A DNA stretch of 64,000 nt, taken from contig NZ_BMSF01000002.1 of the NCBI RefSeq assembly GCF_014649015.1, positions 434,001 to 498,000 of the forward strand, written 5' to 3'. Below the pieces are notes generated by a model. It searched no databases. It saw nothing but the letters and a program-made list of their open reading frames with translations, and was not told the origin of the DNA. This DNA is from Streptomyces narbonensis. Its GTDB lineage: Bacteria > Actinomycetota > Actinomycetes > Streptomycetales > Streptomycetaceae. Each line of letters starts with the position of its first letter. Positions within the stretch are counted from its first letter, which is position 1. Position numbers and translations under genes: made by a program. Below, in pieces: positions 1 through 8,782 of this stretch.

Positions 1-644
1 CGTACAGACAGGTGTCCCGGCCGGGGGCGTAGGTGCAGATCTGCGGGGAGGCGACGTGCGGCATGCCCCGGTCCACGCAGGTCGGGTTGCTCATCGTGCC
101 GAGGACCACGGTGCGCAGGACGTCGGAGGTCCGGCCGCCGAAGGAGGTGGCGCCCCAGCCGGGGACCTCGACCTGCGTGTGGTCGAAGGTGCCGTGGGAG
201 TACGGGGAGGGCAGCCCGACCGGGCTGACGCCGCGGTTGTACGCCACCGGTTCGGCCAGTCGGACGAGCGCGATGTCGTTCGCCTGGGTCGCCGGGTCGT
301 AGTCGGGGTGCACGACGAACCGTTCCGGCGTCGCCATGACGGTGTACGGACTGTCGTCCCCGGTCGTCAGGTCGTGGTCGCCGAGGAGGACGCCCACCCG
401 TGCGGTACTGCTGTAGGAGCCGGTCAGGCAGTGGGCGGCGGTGAGCACGTACCGGTCGCCGACGAGCGCCCCGCCGCACATCACCCGCTGCTCGGCGAGG
501 TCCACGAGCCCCGCCATGAACGGGTACTGGTGCGGTGTCGCCTCCTGCCCGCCGACGATGGCGTGAGCCGGGGCGGGACCGAGCGGGCTCAAGGCCAGCA
601 CCGCCCCCGCGACCGTGGCCATGAGCCTTCTCATCCGTCCCATG
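1..644 (-). CDS. secreted trypsin-like serine protease (S1), partial
   Basis: The reading frame enters from the left edge and its 3' end is missing. Translation begins with a Sec-type signal peptide (MGRMRRLMATVAG, hydrophobic core, cleavage near PAHA) followed directly by IVGGQEA, the mature N-terminus of chymotrypsin-fold proteases. The catalytic His lies in TAAHC and the catalytic Asp in DIALVRL; the nucleophile region GDSGGP would lie beyond position 1. The family cleaves extracellular proteins after basic residues, and activity normally needs a free Ile at the mature N-terminus, which the short signal/pro-segment here would expose. ATG at 644 is preferred because GGAG lies 5 nt upstream; ATG at 635 is possible. 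It reads away from its neighbour and shows no operon partner. Inference: a secreted nutrient-acquiring or developmental protease. Confidence 0.9.
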
Positions 645-768
645 AGATCTCCGAACTGTCCGGCGGCGGTTTCCCGGGGCCGGCGGCGGCATGCGGAGAC
701 GTTTCCTCTGCCCGTCACCACGGCCTGTTCCGGCCCGTCCGGACTTCAACGATCAAGGCGGGACGCGG

Positions 769-1659
769 TCACCGGTCCGCGTCGGGGGCCCAGCCCGGGA
801 CGTGCGCGGCCACCGCCGCGTCCCAGGCCGCGGGCCCGCCGGGGAAGGGCCAGGCACGAGTGAGGTCGGGGGTGCGGTCGAACCTCTGGAGCCACACGGC
901 CAGACTGCGGTTCTGGTGTGCGGTCCGGGCCTTGGCGAGCGGGCCCTCCAGAGCGGCGACCCGCTTCTCGTGCTCCAGCATGCGTCCCTCCGTCCAGCGC
1001 GCGAGCCAAGCGGCGTCCATGGCCCGGGAGAGGAGCAGGACCCGAGGGCGGCCGCCCTCCGCGAGCGTCGCCGTCAGCCGGTCGTGACCGTCGAGGACCA
1101 CGGGGGAGTTGAGCCCGCTGATCCACCACGCGAACACCGGTGGCAGGATCCCCTCCCGGTACTGACGGCGGTACGCCTTCACCCGGGGCGCCTCCGGGTG
1201 CGAGAGGGCCCGCAGCGGCAGCAGGTCTCGGGCGTCCTCCTCCGGGTCGCCGTACCCGAACCAGGTGAGGTGGCCCCGGTTCGGGTCGTGGGCGAGCAGT
1301 TTCGGCCAATTGCAGTCCGCGAACCAGTGTCTCGCGTCCGGGGCGAGGTGCCACTCGCCCTCGTGGAGCGGCCCGTCGTCCGCCGCGCGCAGCGCGGCTC
1401 CGCCGTACGCGGCCCAGCGCTCCGTCCACTCATCCGAGCCGGGCTCCGCGAACTCGGCGACAGTGCGGGCCAGTTCCGCCCGCAAGGGCTCCAGCGGCGA
1501 GACGTAACGGCCCGTCCGCGCGTAGTGCAGCCCGTACCAGGTCACTCTCTGCCGGGCGAACAGAACCGGAACCCCGCCCTGGACCAGCACCAGCCGCCGC
1601 CCGTCGGCGCTCTCCATCCGCAGACCGGGCTTCGCCGGTCCCTCGACACGCATCCGCAT
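769..1659 (-). CDS. conserved hypothetical protein with LDGHDRL motif
   Basis: A 296-residue soluble protein with no signal peptide or membrane segment. The N-terminal half (TWYGLHYARTGRYVSPLEPLR and a Trp-rich middle) reads like a SUKH/knot-type or enzyme-like fold but I cannot assign it. A central PVVLDGHDRLTA segment is similar in style to the substrate-binding strand of ParB/Srx-like domains, though too short to call. No Shine-Dalgarno sequence is visible; instead TAGGCT (1666-1671, minus strand) lies 6 nt before the ATG, so a leaderless transcript is likely. ATG at 1653 is an alternative in-frame start. Codon usage is typical of neighbours. Function unknown. Confidence 0.75.
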   Translation of the reverse strand: MRMRVEGPAKPGLRMESADGRRLVLVQGGVPVLFARQRVTWYGLHYARTGRYVSPLEPLRAELARTVAEFAEPGSDEWTERWAAYGGAALRAADDGPLHEGEWHLAPDARHWFADCNWPKLLAHDPNRGHLTWFGYGDPEEDARDLLPLRALSHPEAPRVKAYRRQYREGILPPVFAWWISGLNSPVVLDGHDRLTATLAEGGRPRVLLLSRAMDAAWLARWTEGRMLEHEKRVAALEGPLAKARTAHQNRSLAVWLQRFDRTPDLTRAWPFPGGPAAWDAAVAAHVPGWAPDADR

Positions 1660-1692
1660 GCCGACAGCCTAGGCAGCCGGCACCAAGGGCCC

Positions 1693-2760
1693 CTACGGCA
1701 CCCGGGCCGTCCACTCCGCCGTGCCGAACTTCGTCTCCGCCAGCTCCTTCGCCCGCGTCAGCTCGTCCTCGGTGAGGCCGCCCTCCGACAGGCCGTACCG
1801 GCCGCGGAAGGAGGCGATCATCCGCTCGATCACCGCCTCGCGCGGCAGGCCCGTCTGCCGCCGCAGCGGGTCCACCCGCTTCTTCGCGCTCTTGGTGCCC
1901 TTGTCGGAGAGCTTCTCGCGGCCGATCCGCAGCACCTCCGTCATCCGGTCCGCGTCGATGTCGTACGCCATCGTCACGTGGTGCAGGACCGCGCCCCCGC
2001 CCCCGACCATCCGCTTCTGCGCGGCGCCCGCGATCTTCCCCGCGTCCGTCGCGATGTCGTTCAGCGGCTGGTACCAGGCCTTGATCCCCATGTCGCCGAG
2101 CGCGCCGAGCACCCAGTCGTCGAGGTAGGCGTAACTGTCGGCGAAGGAGAGCCCCTGCACGAGCGCGTCGGGGACGGACAGGGAGTACGTGATCGTGTTG
2201 CCCGGCTCGATGAACATCGCGCCGCCGCCGCTGATCCGCCGCACCACCTGGATGCCGTGCCGCTCCGCGGCCACGGGGTCGACCTCGTTGCGCAGGGACT
2301 GGAAGCTGCCGATCACCACCGCGGGCGCGCCCCACTCCCAGATGCGCAGCGTGGGCGGACGGCGCCCGGCCGCCACCTCGGCCGTCAGGACCTCGTCGAG
2401 GGCCATGTGCAGGGCGGGCGGGCGCGGCGGCTCGTGGATCAGCTGCCAGTCGTAGTCGGTCCAGTCCGTGGCGTGCGCCAGGGCCCGGCGGACGGCCACC
2501 CCGACGCCCTCGGCGGTCAGCCCGAACATCTGCGTGTCCGGCGGGAGGGCCGCGTCGATCCGGGCCGCGAGCCCGGCGGCGTCCGTGTCGGCCGGCGCGC
2601 CCTCCAGGGCCCGGTCGATCGCCAGGATCGCCTCGTCGGGCTCCAGGAAGAAGTCACCCGCGACCCGGACGTTGCGCAGGACGCCGTCCTCGGTGTCGAG
2701 GTCGACGACCACCAGCTTGCCGCCGGGGACCTTGTACTCGCCGTGGAACGCGCCGTGCAC
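1693..2760 (-). CDS. lipoate-protein ligase A family protein with N-terminal accessory domain
   Basis: 355 residues. The catalytic BPL/LplA domain (about residues 90-355) carries RRISGGGAMFIEPGN (substrate-binding RRxSGGG..GN) and KIAGAAQKRMVGGGG (KIxGxAQ) motifs of enzymes that ligate lipoate or octanoate to E2 and GcvH proteins via an acyl-adenylate. The first ~85 residues (KVPGGKLVVVDL, VAGDFFLEPDEA) resemble the LplA accessory domain, which in E. coli LplA is C-terminal and in some archaea is a separate protein; here it precedes the catalytic part. The GTG start at 2760 is chosen because GGGAGGG is placed 4-5 nt upstream and homology begins here; an open frame continues further upstream without homology. 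Divergent from the inositol-phosphatase gene. Exact acyl donor not determinable. Confidence 0.85.
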   Translation of the reverse strand: MHGAFHGEYKVPGGKLVVVDLDTEDGVLRNVRVAGDFFLEPDEAILAIDRALEGAPADTDAAGLAARIDAALPPDTQMFGLTAEGVGVAVRRALAHATDWTDYDWQLIHEPPRPPALHMALDEVLTAEVAAGRRPPTLRIWEWGAPAVVIGSFQSLRNEVDPVAAERHGIQVVRRISGGGAMFIEPGNTITYSLSVPDALVQGLSFADSYAYLDDWVLGALGDMGIKAWYQPLNDIATDAGKIAGAAQKRMVGGGGAVLHHVTMAYDIDADRMTEVLRIGREKLSDKGTKSAKKRVDPLRRQTGLPREAVIERMIASFRGRYGLSEGGLTEDELTRAKELAETKFGTAEWTARVP

Positions 2761-2872
2761 GGAACCCTCCCTGTGGGTAAGGGGTGAACTCGGCCAAAGG
2801 GTACTCCTCAGGAGAACAGCGGGTGACAAGCGCGGCATTCCGGTTGTCAGCGCCCCGTGCTTAGCTGGGGGC

Positions 2873-3709
2873 ATGATCGAAGACTTCCTTGAGCACGTCC
2901 TCGGCGGCCGTACGACCGAGGTGGAGGAGGCGGTCCGCAAGGCGGCCGCCGCCGAGATCATGCCGCGCTTCCGGCAGCTCGCCGCCCACGAGGTCCTGCA
3001 GAAGAGCGGGCCGCACGACCTGGTCACCGTCGCCGACCGGGCCGCCGAGGCCCACCTCACGGCCGCGCTGACCGCGCTGCTGCCCGGCTCGGTCGTCGTC
3101 GGCGAGGAGGCCGTCGCCGAGGACCCCGAGGTGTACGAGGCGCTGCGCGGCGACGCCCCCGTCTGGATCGTCGACCCGGTCGACGGGACCCGCCAGTTCG
3201 TGAACGGCGACCCCGCCTTCTGCACGCTCGTCGCCCTCGCCCTCCGCGGCGAGATCCTCGCCTCCTGGACCTTCGCCCCGGCGCTGGACGCGATGGCGGT
3301 CGCCGTGCGAGGCCGCGGCGCCACGCTCAACGGACAGCCGATACGGTCGGGTTCACCGGAGCCCGGCGAGGTCCTGGAGATCGCCGCCTCCCACCCCGAC
3401 TACACCACCCCGGAGCAGAAGCGGGCCCTGCTCGGCCTCCGGGTCGAGGGCGTCGCCCCGCGTCCGTGCGGCTCGGCCGGTCTCGAGTACCTCGCCGTGG
3501 CCCGCGGCGAGGTCTCCGGGACCGCCTTCAGCTGGGAGTACGCCTGGGACCACGCGGCCGGACTGCTCCTCGTCGCCGAGGCGGGCGGCGCGCAGACGAC
3601 GATCGCGGGGGAGCCGTTCCGCATCACCGGAGGGAACGCCCTGCCGTTCACGGCGGCCCGGGACGCGGAGACCGCCGAGCGGATCCGCCGCCTCCTCGGG
3701 GGCGTGTGA
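2873..3709 (+). CDS. inositol monophosphatase family protein
   Basis: 278 residues with the full metal-site signature of Mg2+-dependent, Li+-sensitive phosphatases: Asp54 in TVADRAAE, GEE at 77-79, DPVDGT at 101-106, and WDHAAG in the C-terminal half. Such enzymes hydrolyse inositol-1-phosphate, histidinol phosphate or 3'-phosphoadenosine-5'-phosphate, and the sequence alone does not separate these. The segment GTRQFVNG follows DPVDGT as in IMPase-like members. It is divergent from the ligase gene with a 112-bp intergenic region. The ATG has a short G-rich stretch just upstream (GGGGGC) and a TTAGCT hexamer 6 nt before it, so either a weak SD or a leaderless start is possible. Confidence 0.88.
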   Translation: MIEDFLEHVLGGRTTEVEEAVRKAAAAEIMPRFRQLAAHEVLQKSGPHDLVTVADRAAEAHLTAALTALLPGSVVVGEEAVAEDPEVYEALRGDAPVWIVDPVDGTRQFVNGDPAFCTLVALALRGEILASWTFAPALDAMAVAVRGRGATLNGQPIRSGSPEPGEVLEIAASHPDYTTPEQKRALLGLRVEGVAPRPCGSAGLEYLAVARGEVSGTAFSWEYAWDHAAGLLLVAEAGGAQTTIAGEPFRITGGNALPFTAARDAETAERIRRLLGGV

Positions 3710-3772
3710 GGCGGCGGCGACCACCGGCCTATCCTGGGTTCCCTGGCCGTCGGCTGACGAAGGAGTCCGAAG

Positions 3773-5194
3773 GTGACGAACGAGACGTCGATGCTCGATG
3801 CCGTCGTCGTGGGAGCGGGGCCCAACGGACTCACCGCGGCAGTGGAGTTGGCCCGGCGCGGCTTCTCCGTGGCCGTCTTCGAGGCGAAGTCCACCGTGGG
3901 CGGCGGCGCCAGGACCGAGGAGCTCACCCTCCCCGGCTTCCGTCACGACCCCTGCTCCGCCGTGCACCCCCTGGGCGCCGGCTCACCCGTCTTCAAGACG
4001 ATGCCGCTGGCGCGGTACGGCCTGGAGTGGCTCCACCCCGAACTGCCCATGGCCCACCCCTGGGACGACGGCACCGCCGCCGTCCTCGCCCGCTCGGTCG
4101 CCGAGACCGCCGCCTCCTTCGGACCGCGCGACGCCGGTACGTATCGCCGGCTGGTCGCCCCCTACCTCGGCAAGTGGGACACCCTCGCGCGGGACTTCAT
4201 GCAGCTGCCGCTCACCGCACTGCCCAGCGACCCGCTCACCCTCGCCCGCTTCGGGCTCGACGGGGTGCCGCCCGCCACCTGGCTCATGCGCCGCTTCCGG
4301 GACGAGAAGGCCCGCGGGCTCTTCGCCGGCCTCGTCGGCCATGTCATCGCCCCGCTCGGCGGCTTCGCCACCGGAGCCGTCGGCCTGGTCTTCGCGCTCG
4401 CCGCGCACGCGGGCGGCTGGCCGATGCCCCGGGGCGGCTCCCAGTCGATCTCCGACGCCCTCGCCGCGTACCTCAAGGACCTCGGCGGCGCCGTCCACAC
4501 CGACTTCGAGGTGAAGCGGCTCGACGACCTGCCGCCCGCCCGCGCCTACGTGTTCGACACCTCGCCGACCGCCCTCGCCCGGATCGCCGGCTTCGGCGGG
4601 CACTACGACCACTACAAGTACGGCGCCAGCGCCTTCAAGATCGACTACGCGCTCGACGGCCCCGTGCCCTGGACCGCCGAGGAAGCCCGGCGCGCGGGCA
4701 CCGTCCAGGTCGGCCCCACCGCCGGCGAGATCGACACCGCCCTGCACCAGGCCTCCTCCGGAACCGCCCCCGACACCCCCTTCCTCATCACCTCCCAGCC
4801 CAGCCTCGTCGACCCCTCCCGCGCCCCCGAGGGGAAGCACGTCTTCTGGGCCTACGGACACGTGCCGAACGGCTGGCGCGGCGACCTCACCGAAGCCATC
4901 GAGCGGCAGATCGAGCGCTTCGCCCCTGGCTTCCGCGACCGCGTCCTGGCCCGCGCGACCGCCGGACCCGCCGAACTCGCCGAGCGCAACGCCAACTACA
5001 TCGGCGGCGACATCGCCTGCGGCGCCGCCCGGGGCCTCCAGCTCGTGCTGCGCCCCACGCTCTCGCTCCGCCCCTACGCGACCCCGCACCCGGCCGTCTT
5101 CCTCTGCTCCTCCGCCACCCCGCCCGGCCCCGGAGTCCACGGCATGTCAGGGCACAACGCGGCGAAGGCTGTCTGGCGCCGGCTGCGAAAATAG
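3773..5194 (+). CDS. phytoene-dehydrogenase-like FAD-dependent oxidoreductase
   Basis: 473 residues. The N-terminus holds the dinucleotide-binding fingerprint [20 protein letters not shown] followed by a Glu at the end of beta-2 and GGGARTEE, typical of CrtI/amine-oxidase-like flavoproteins that bind FAD. The C-terminus ends in a [16 protein letters not shown]-contact motif. Members of this branch are widespread in actinomycetes and mostly uncharacterised; no carotenoid genes (phytoene synthase, lycopene cyclase) are nearby, so a desaturase role is not implied. GTG at 3773 follows GAAGGAG at a good distance. It is followed after 9 nt by the Sua5/YciO gene. Confidence 0.82.
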   Translation: MTNETSMLDAVVVGAGPNGLTAAVELARRGFSVAVFEAKSTVGGGARTEELTLPGFRHDPCSAVHPLGAGSPVFKTMPLARYGLEWLHPELPMAHPWDDGTAAVLARSVAETAASFGPRDAGTYRRLVAPYLGKWDTLARDFMQLPLTALPSDPLTLARFGLDGVPPATWLMRRFRDEKARGLFAGLVGHVIAPLGGFATGAVGLVFALAAHAGGWPMPRGGSQSISDALAAYLKDLGGAVHTDFEVKRLDDLPPARAYVFDTSPTALARIAGFGGHYDHYKYGASAFKIDYALDGPVPWTAEEARRAGTVQVGPTAGEIDTALHQASSGTAPDTPFLITSQPSLVDPSRAPEGKHVFWAYGHVPNGWRGDLTEAIERQIERFAPGFRDRVLARATAGPAELAERNANYIGGDIACGAARGLQLVLRPTLSLRPYATPHPAVFLCSSATPPGPGVHGMSGHNAAKAVWRRLRK

Positions 5195-5197
5195 ACT
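5192..5197 (+). promoter_or_regulatory. leaderless-type -10 for the YciO/Sua5 gene
   Basis: TAGACT ends 6 nt before the ATG at 5204 and shares its TAG with the previous stop; no SD is present. One of several cases in this window, see findings. Confidence 0.45.
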
Positions 5198-5203
5198 GCC
5201 CCC

Positions 5204-5824
5204 ATGGCCAAGTACTTCGACGTGCACCCCGACAACCCCCAGCCGCGCACCATCGGCTCGGTGGCCGACAGCATCCGGAACGGGGCGCTCGTCGCGTACC
5301 CGACCGACTCCTGTTACGCCCTCGGCAGCCGACTGGGCAGCCGCGACGGCATCAGCCGCATCCGGACGATCCGCGACCTCGACGGCCGGCACCACTTCAC
5401 GCTCATGTGCGAGAACTTCGCCCAGCTGGGCCAGCTCGTCCAGATCGACAACGACGTCTTCCGCGCGATCAAGGCCGCGACCCCCGGGCCGTACACCTTC
5501 ATCCTGCCCGCCACCAGGGAGGTGCCGCGCCAGCTGCTGCACCCCAAGAAGAAGACGGTCGGCGTCCGCATCCCCGACCACACCGTCACCCAGGCCCTCC
5601 TCGCGGAGCTCGGCGAACCCCTGCTCTCCAGCACCCTGCTCCTGCCCGACGAGGCCGAACCCCTCACCCAGGGCTGGGAGATCAAGGAGCGCCTCGACCA
5701 CCAGGTGGACGTGGTCGTCGACTCCGGCGACTGCGGCACCGAACCGACCACCGTCGTCGACTTCTCCAGCGGCGAGCCCGAGATCGTCCGGCGCGGTGCG
5801 GGGGACACCACGCGGTTCGAGTAG
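5204..5824 (+). CDS. YciO/YrdC/Sua5 family protein (threonylcarbamoyl-AMP synthase-like)
   Basis: 206 residues spanning one YrdC domain. The motifs YPTDSCYALG, a Lys/Arg-rich IRTIRDLDGRHHFTLMC (KxR-like), PGPYTFILPAT and VGVRIPDH match the YciO branch. The family makes threonylcarbamoyl-adenylate from Thr, bicarbonate and ATP for the t6A tRNA modification; YciO paralogues often act in addition to a true TsaC/Sua5, so the exact role is uncertain. No C-terminal Sua5 domain is present. The ATG is preceded 6 nt upstream by TAGACT (overlapping the stop of the previous gene) and lacks a Shine-Dalgarno sequence, suggesting a leaderless transcript despite the short gap. Confidence 0.88.
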   Translation: MAKYFDVHPDNPQPRTIGSVADSIRNGALVAYPTDSCYALGSRLGSRDGISRIRTIRDLDGRHHFTLMCENFAQLGQLVQIDNDVFRAIKAATPGPYTFILPATREVPRQLLHPKKKTVGVRIPDHTVTQALLAELGEPLLSSTLLLPDEAEPLTQGWEIKERLDHQVDVVVDSGDCGTEPTTVVDFSSGEPEIVRRGAGDTTRFE

Positions 5825-5933
5825 GGGGCGCGGGAATCAGTCCACCGCTCACGGACCGGCCCTTACGGTCAGGACCGTGAGCGCCTACGGTCATGCAGGC
5901 ACCGCAAGCCGAACCGCCGGAGGACCGATTCCC

Positions 5934-6698
5934 GTGATCGTCATCGCCCAAGTCAGCGACATCCACGTCGACGGGGGGCAGCGCAGCGCCGACCGCACCC
6001 GTGCGGTCATGCGGTACCTGGAAGAACTGCCGTACGACCTGGCGGCCGTCCTCGTCACCGGGGACATCGCCGACAACGGGACGGCGGACGAATACGCGGC
6101 CGTTCCTGCACTGCTGACCTCCCGTCACCCCCTGCTCGTCTGCCCCGGCAACCACGACGACCGCGCCGCCTTCCGGAAGGTCCTCCTCCCCGACGACACC
6201 GAGGCCCGCCCCTACGCGCCCGTCAACCAGGTGCTCCGGGGCGAGGGCTTCGTGGTGGCACTCTGCGACTCCTCGGTGCCGGGCAAGGACGAGGGGTACC
6301 TGGAGGACGAGACGCTGGAGTGGCTGGACGGCGTCCTCGCCGGCACCCCGCACGAGGTGCCCGTCCTCGTCGCCTTCCACCACCCGCCGGTCCCGCTCCA
6401 CACCCCGTACGTGGACGAGATCCGGCAGTTCGGCGCGGAGCGGCTCGCCGCCCTCGCCGACCGCCACCCCCACCTCAGGGCCTTCCTCGCGGGCCACGCC
6501 CACACGGCGGCCGCCACCACCTTCGCCGGGCGCCCGCTGCTCGTGGCACCCGGAGTCGACTCCGCCATCCGCCTCCCCTGGGAGAACCCGGGCCCGGACT
6601 CCCCGCACGTCCACCGCGACCTGCCGCCCGCGCTCGCCTTCCACGTCCTCGACGAGGACGGCGGGCTCACCACCCACTACCGGACCGTCACCGTCTGA
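5934..6698 (+). CDS. class III metallophosphoesterase, CpdA-like phosphodiesterase
   Basis: 254 residues covering the calcineurin-like phosphoesterase motifs in order: SDIHV (DxH), GDIADN (GDxxD), GNHDD (GNHD/E), FHHPP and GHAHTA (GHxH). These ligate the dinuclear metal centre. Relatives hydrolyse 3',5'-cAMP or glycerophosphodiesters; no membrane segment or signal peptide is present, so it is cytosolic. The start is the GTG at 5934 since GGAGGA lies 9 nt upstream and the core beta-strand MIVIAQVSD starts immediately; an upstream extension of the frame has no protein-like character. Function as a cyclic-nucleotide phosphodiesterase is inferred from family membership only. Confidence 0.87.
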   Translation: MIVIAQVSDIHVDGGQRSADRTRAVMRYLEELPYDLAAVLVTGDIADNGTADEYAAVPALLTSRHPLLVCPGNHDDRAAFRKVLLPDDTEARPYAPVNQVLRGEGFVVALCDSSVPGKDEGYLEDETLEWLDGVLAGTPHEVPVLVAFHHPPVPLHTPYVDEIRQFGAERLAALADRHPHLRAFLAGHAHTAAATTFAGRPLLVAPGVDSAIRLPWENPGPDSPHVHRDLPPALAFHVLDEDGGLTTHYRTVTV

Positions 6699-6782
6699 TC
6701 CGGCGGGGACGGGCCGGAGGGCCGCGACGTCCATGTCGTTTTTTCGCCAGCCCGCGAGCCGCCCGTCCCCGATCCTGGAACC

Positions 6783-8261
6783 ATGCACACCGAAACCGAG
6801 CGCTGCGTGCGGGCCGTCCAGTCGAAGGACGCCCGCTTCGACGGCGTGTTCTTCACCGCCGTCCGCACCACCCGGATCTATTGCCGGCCCAGCTGCCCGG
6901 TCGTCCCGCCCAAGCCCGAGAACATGGAGTTCCACCCCAGCGCCGCGTCCTGCCAGCGCGCCGGGTTCCGGGCCTGCAAGCGGTGCCGGCCCGACACCAG
7001 CCCCGGCTCGCCCGAGTGGCACGTCCGGGCCGACGCCGTCGCCCGCGCCATGCGCCTCATCCAGGACGGCGTGGTCGACCGGGAGGGCGTCCCCGGACTC
7101 GCCCGGCGGCTCGGCTGGTCCACCCGCCAGATCGAGCGCCAGCTCCTCGCCGAGCTCGGCGCCGGACCCCTCGCCCTGGCCCGCGCCCAGCGCGCCCAGA
7201 CCGCCCGGGTCCTCATCGAGACCACCCCGCTGCCGATGGGCGAGATCGCCTTCGCGGCCGGCTTCTCCTCCATCCGGACCTTCAACGACACCGTCCGCGA
7301 GGTCTTCGGCCTCACCCCCGGCGAGCTCCGCGCCCGCGCGGCCCGCGCCCGCCCCGAGAAGACCGCCGCCGCCCCCGGGGCCATAAGCCTCCGGCTGCCG
7401 TTCCGCGCCCCCCTCGAACCGTCCAACCTCTTCGGCCACCTCGCCGCGACCGCCGTCCCCGGCGTCGAGGAGTGGCGCGACGGCGCCTACCGGCGGACGC
7501 TGAGCCTCCCGTACGGACACGGCATCGTCGCCCTCACCCCCCGCGCCGACCACATCGCCTGCCGGCTCTTCCTCACCGACCCGCGCGACCTCGCCCACGC
7601 CATCAGCCGCTGCCGCAGGCTCCTCGACCTCGACGCCGACCCCGTCGCCGTCGACGACCGGCTGCGCACGGACCCGATGCTCGCCCCGCTCGTCGACGCG
7701 GCACCCGGCCGCCGCGTGCCCGGGACCGTCGACCCCGCCGAGTTCGCCGTACGGGCCGTCCTCGGCCAGCAGGTCTCCACCGCCGCCGCCCGCACCCACG
7801 CGGCCCGCCTGGTCACCGCGTACGGCACCCCCGTCGAGGACCCCGAGGGCGGCCTCACCCACCTCTTCCCCGGCTCGGAGGCGCTCGCCGCGCTCGACCC
7901 GGAGGGCCTCGCCCTGCCCCGCAGCCGCCGCACCACCCTCCTCACCCTCGTCGAGGCGCTCGCGGACGGCTCGCTCACCCTCGGCCCCGCCGACGACCGC
8001 GAGGAGGCCCGCGCCCGGCTCCTCGCCCTGCCCGGCTTCGGCCCCTGGACCACCGAGATCATCGCGATGCGCGCCCTCGGCGACCCCGACGCCTTCCTCC
8101 CCGGCGACCTCGGCATCCGCCGCGCCGCCGAAGGCCTCGGCCTGCCCGGCACCCCCGGCGCGCTCACCGCCCGGGCCGCCGACTGGCGACCCTGGCGCGC
8201 CTACGCCGTCCAGTACCTCTGGGCCACCGACGACCACCCGATCAACCACCTGCCCGCCTGA
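6783..8261 (+). CDS. Ada-type metal-binding / AraC HTH / AlkA DNA glycosylase fusion
   Basis: 492 residues in three parts. Residues 1-75 are an Ada N-terminal zinc domain with Cys34, Cys38, Cys65 and Cys68, the same spacing as E. coli Ada Cys38/42/69/72, the site that accepts methyl groups from phosphotriesters. Residues ~80-190 form an AraC helix-turn-helix. Residues ~200-492 are an AlkA 3-methyladenine glycosylase with the helix-hairpin-helix LPGFGPWTTEIIAM and catalytic Asp442 in FLPGDLGIRR. Ada's own C-terminal O6-methyltransferase domain is absent, but that activity is encoded by ogt 11 nt downstream. Likely an inducible alkylation-response regulator and base-excision enzyme. The ATG has GATCCT 6 nt upstream and a poor SD. 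Confidence 0.93.
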   Translation: MHTETERCVRAVQSKDARFDGVFFTAVRTTRIYCRPSCPVVPPKPENMEFHPSAASCQRAGFRACKRCRPDTSPGSPEWHVRADAVARAMRLIQDGVVDREGVPGLARRLGWSTRQIERQLLAELGAGPLALARAQRAQTARVLIETTPLPMGEIAFAAGFSSIRTFNDTVREVFGLTPGELRARAARARPEKTAAAPGAISLRLPFRAPLEPSNLFGHLAATAVPGVEEWRDGAYRRTLSLPYGHGIVALTPRADHIACRLFLTDPRDLAHAISRCRRLLDLDADPVAVDDRLRTDPMLAPLVDAAPGRRVPGTVDPAEFAVRAVLGQQVSTAAARTHAARLVTAYGTPVEDPEGGLTHLFPGSEALAALDPEGLALPRSRRTTLLTLVEALADGSLTLGPADDREEARARLLALPGFGPWTTEIIAMRALGDPDAFLPGDLGIRRAAEGLGLPGTPGALTARAADWRPWRAYAVQYLWATDDHPINHLPA

Positions 8262-8272
8262 GGAGGCCCCTC

Positions 8273-8773
8273 GTGCCCACCGTCCAGCACACCGTCGTGG
8301 ACAGCCCCTACGAGCCGCTGACCCTCGTCGCCGTCGACGGCATCCTCAGCCGCATCCACATGACGGGCCAGCGTCACCGCCCGCCCGAGGAGACCTTCGG
8401 CGAACCCGACCCACGCCCCTTCGGCGAGGCGGTCCGCCAGCTCGACGCCTACTTCGCGGGGGAGCTCACCGAGTTCGACCTCCCGCTCCACCTGGTCGGC
8501 ACCCCCTTCCAGCTGCGGGTCTGGGAGGAGCTGTGCCGCATCCCGTACGGGGAGACCCGGACGTACGGCGAACTGGCCGAGGCCCTCGGCAACCCCAACG
8601 CCTCCCGTGCCGTCGGCCTCGCCAACGGCAAGAACCCGGTGGGCATCGTCGTCCCCTGCCACCGCGTCGTCGGCGCGGGCGGCAGCCTCACGGGCTACGG
8701 CGGCGGCCTCGACCGCAAGCAGCGCCTGCTGGCCTTCGAAGCGGGTACGGGGGAGTCGGACGCGCTCTTCTGA
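8273..8773 (+). CDS. ogt: methylated-DNA--protein-cysteine methyltransferase
   Basis: 166 residues. The active-site motif PCHRVV is present with acceptor Cys129, preceded by SRAVGLANGKNP (the DNA-binding wing and Asn hinge) and by TPFQLRVWEELCRIPYGET, which contains the recognition-helix start. The protein removes O6-alkyl groups from guanine in one suicidal transfer. The GTG start at 8273 has GAGGAGG upstream and lies 11 nt after the AlkA fusion stop, so the two are co-transcribed and together restore the functions of a complete Ada protein. Converges on the sirtuin gene 9 nt downstream. Confidence 0.94.
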   Translation: MPTVQHTVVDSPYEPLTLVAVDGILSRIHMTGQRHRPPEETFGEPDPRPFGEAVRQLDAYFAGELTEFDLPLHLVGTPFQLRVWEELCRIPYGETRTYGELAEALGNPNASRAVGLANGKNPVGIVVPCHRVVGAGGSLTGYGGGLDRKQRLLAFEAGTGESDALF

Positions 8774-8782
8774 CCCCCGGGC

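Noticed and set aside
1693..3330. Extended start of the lipoate-ligase frame at 3330.
   Set aside because: The extra N-terminus is compositionally non-protein-like and lies in the divergent inositol-phosphatase gene; GTG at 2760 with SD is better.
3773..5194. Carotenoid biosynthesis cluster suggested by the phytoene-dehydrogenase-like protein.
   Set aside because: No phytoene synthase, prenyltransferase or cyclase gene nearby; the family is broad.
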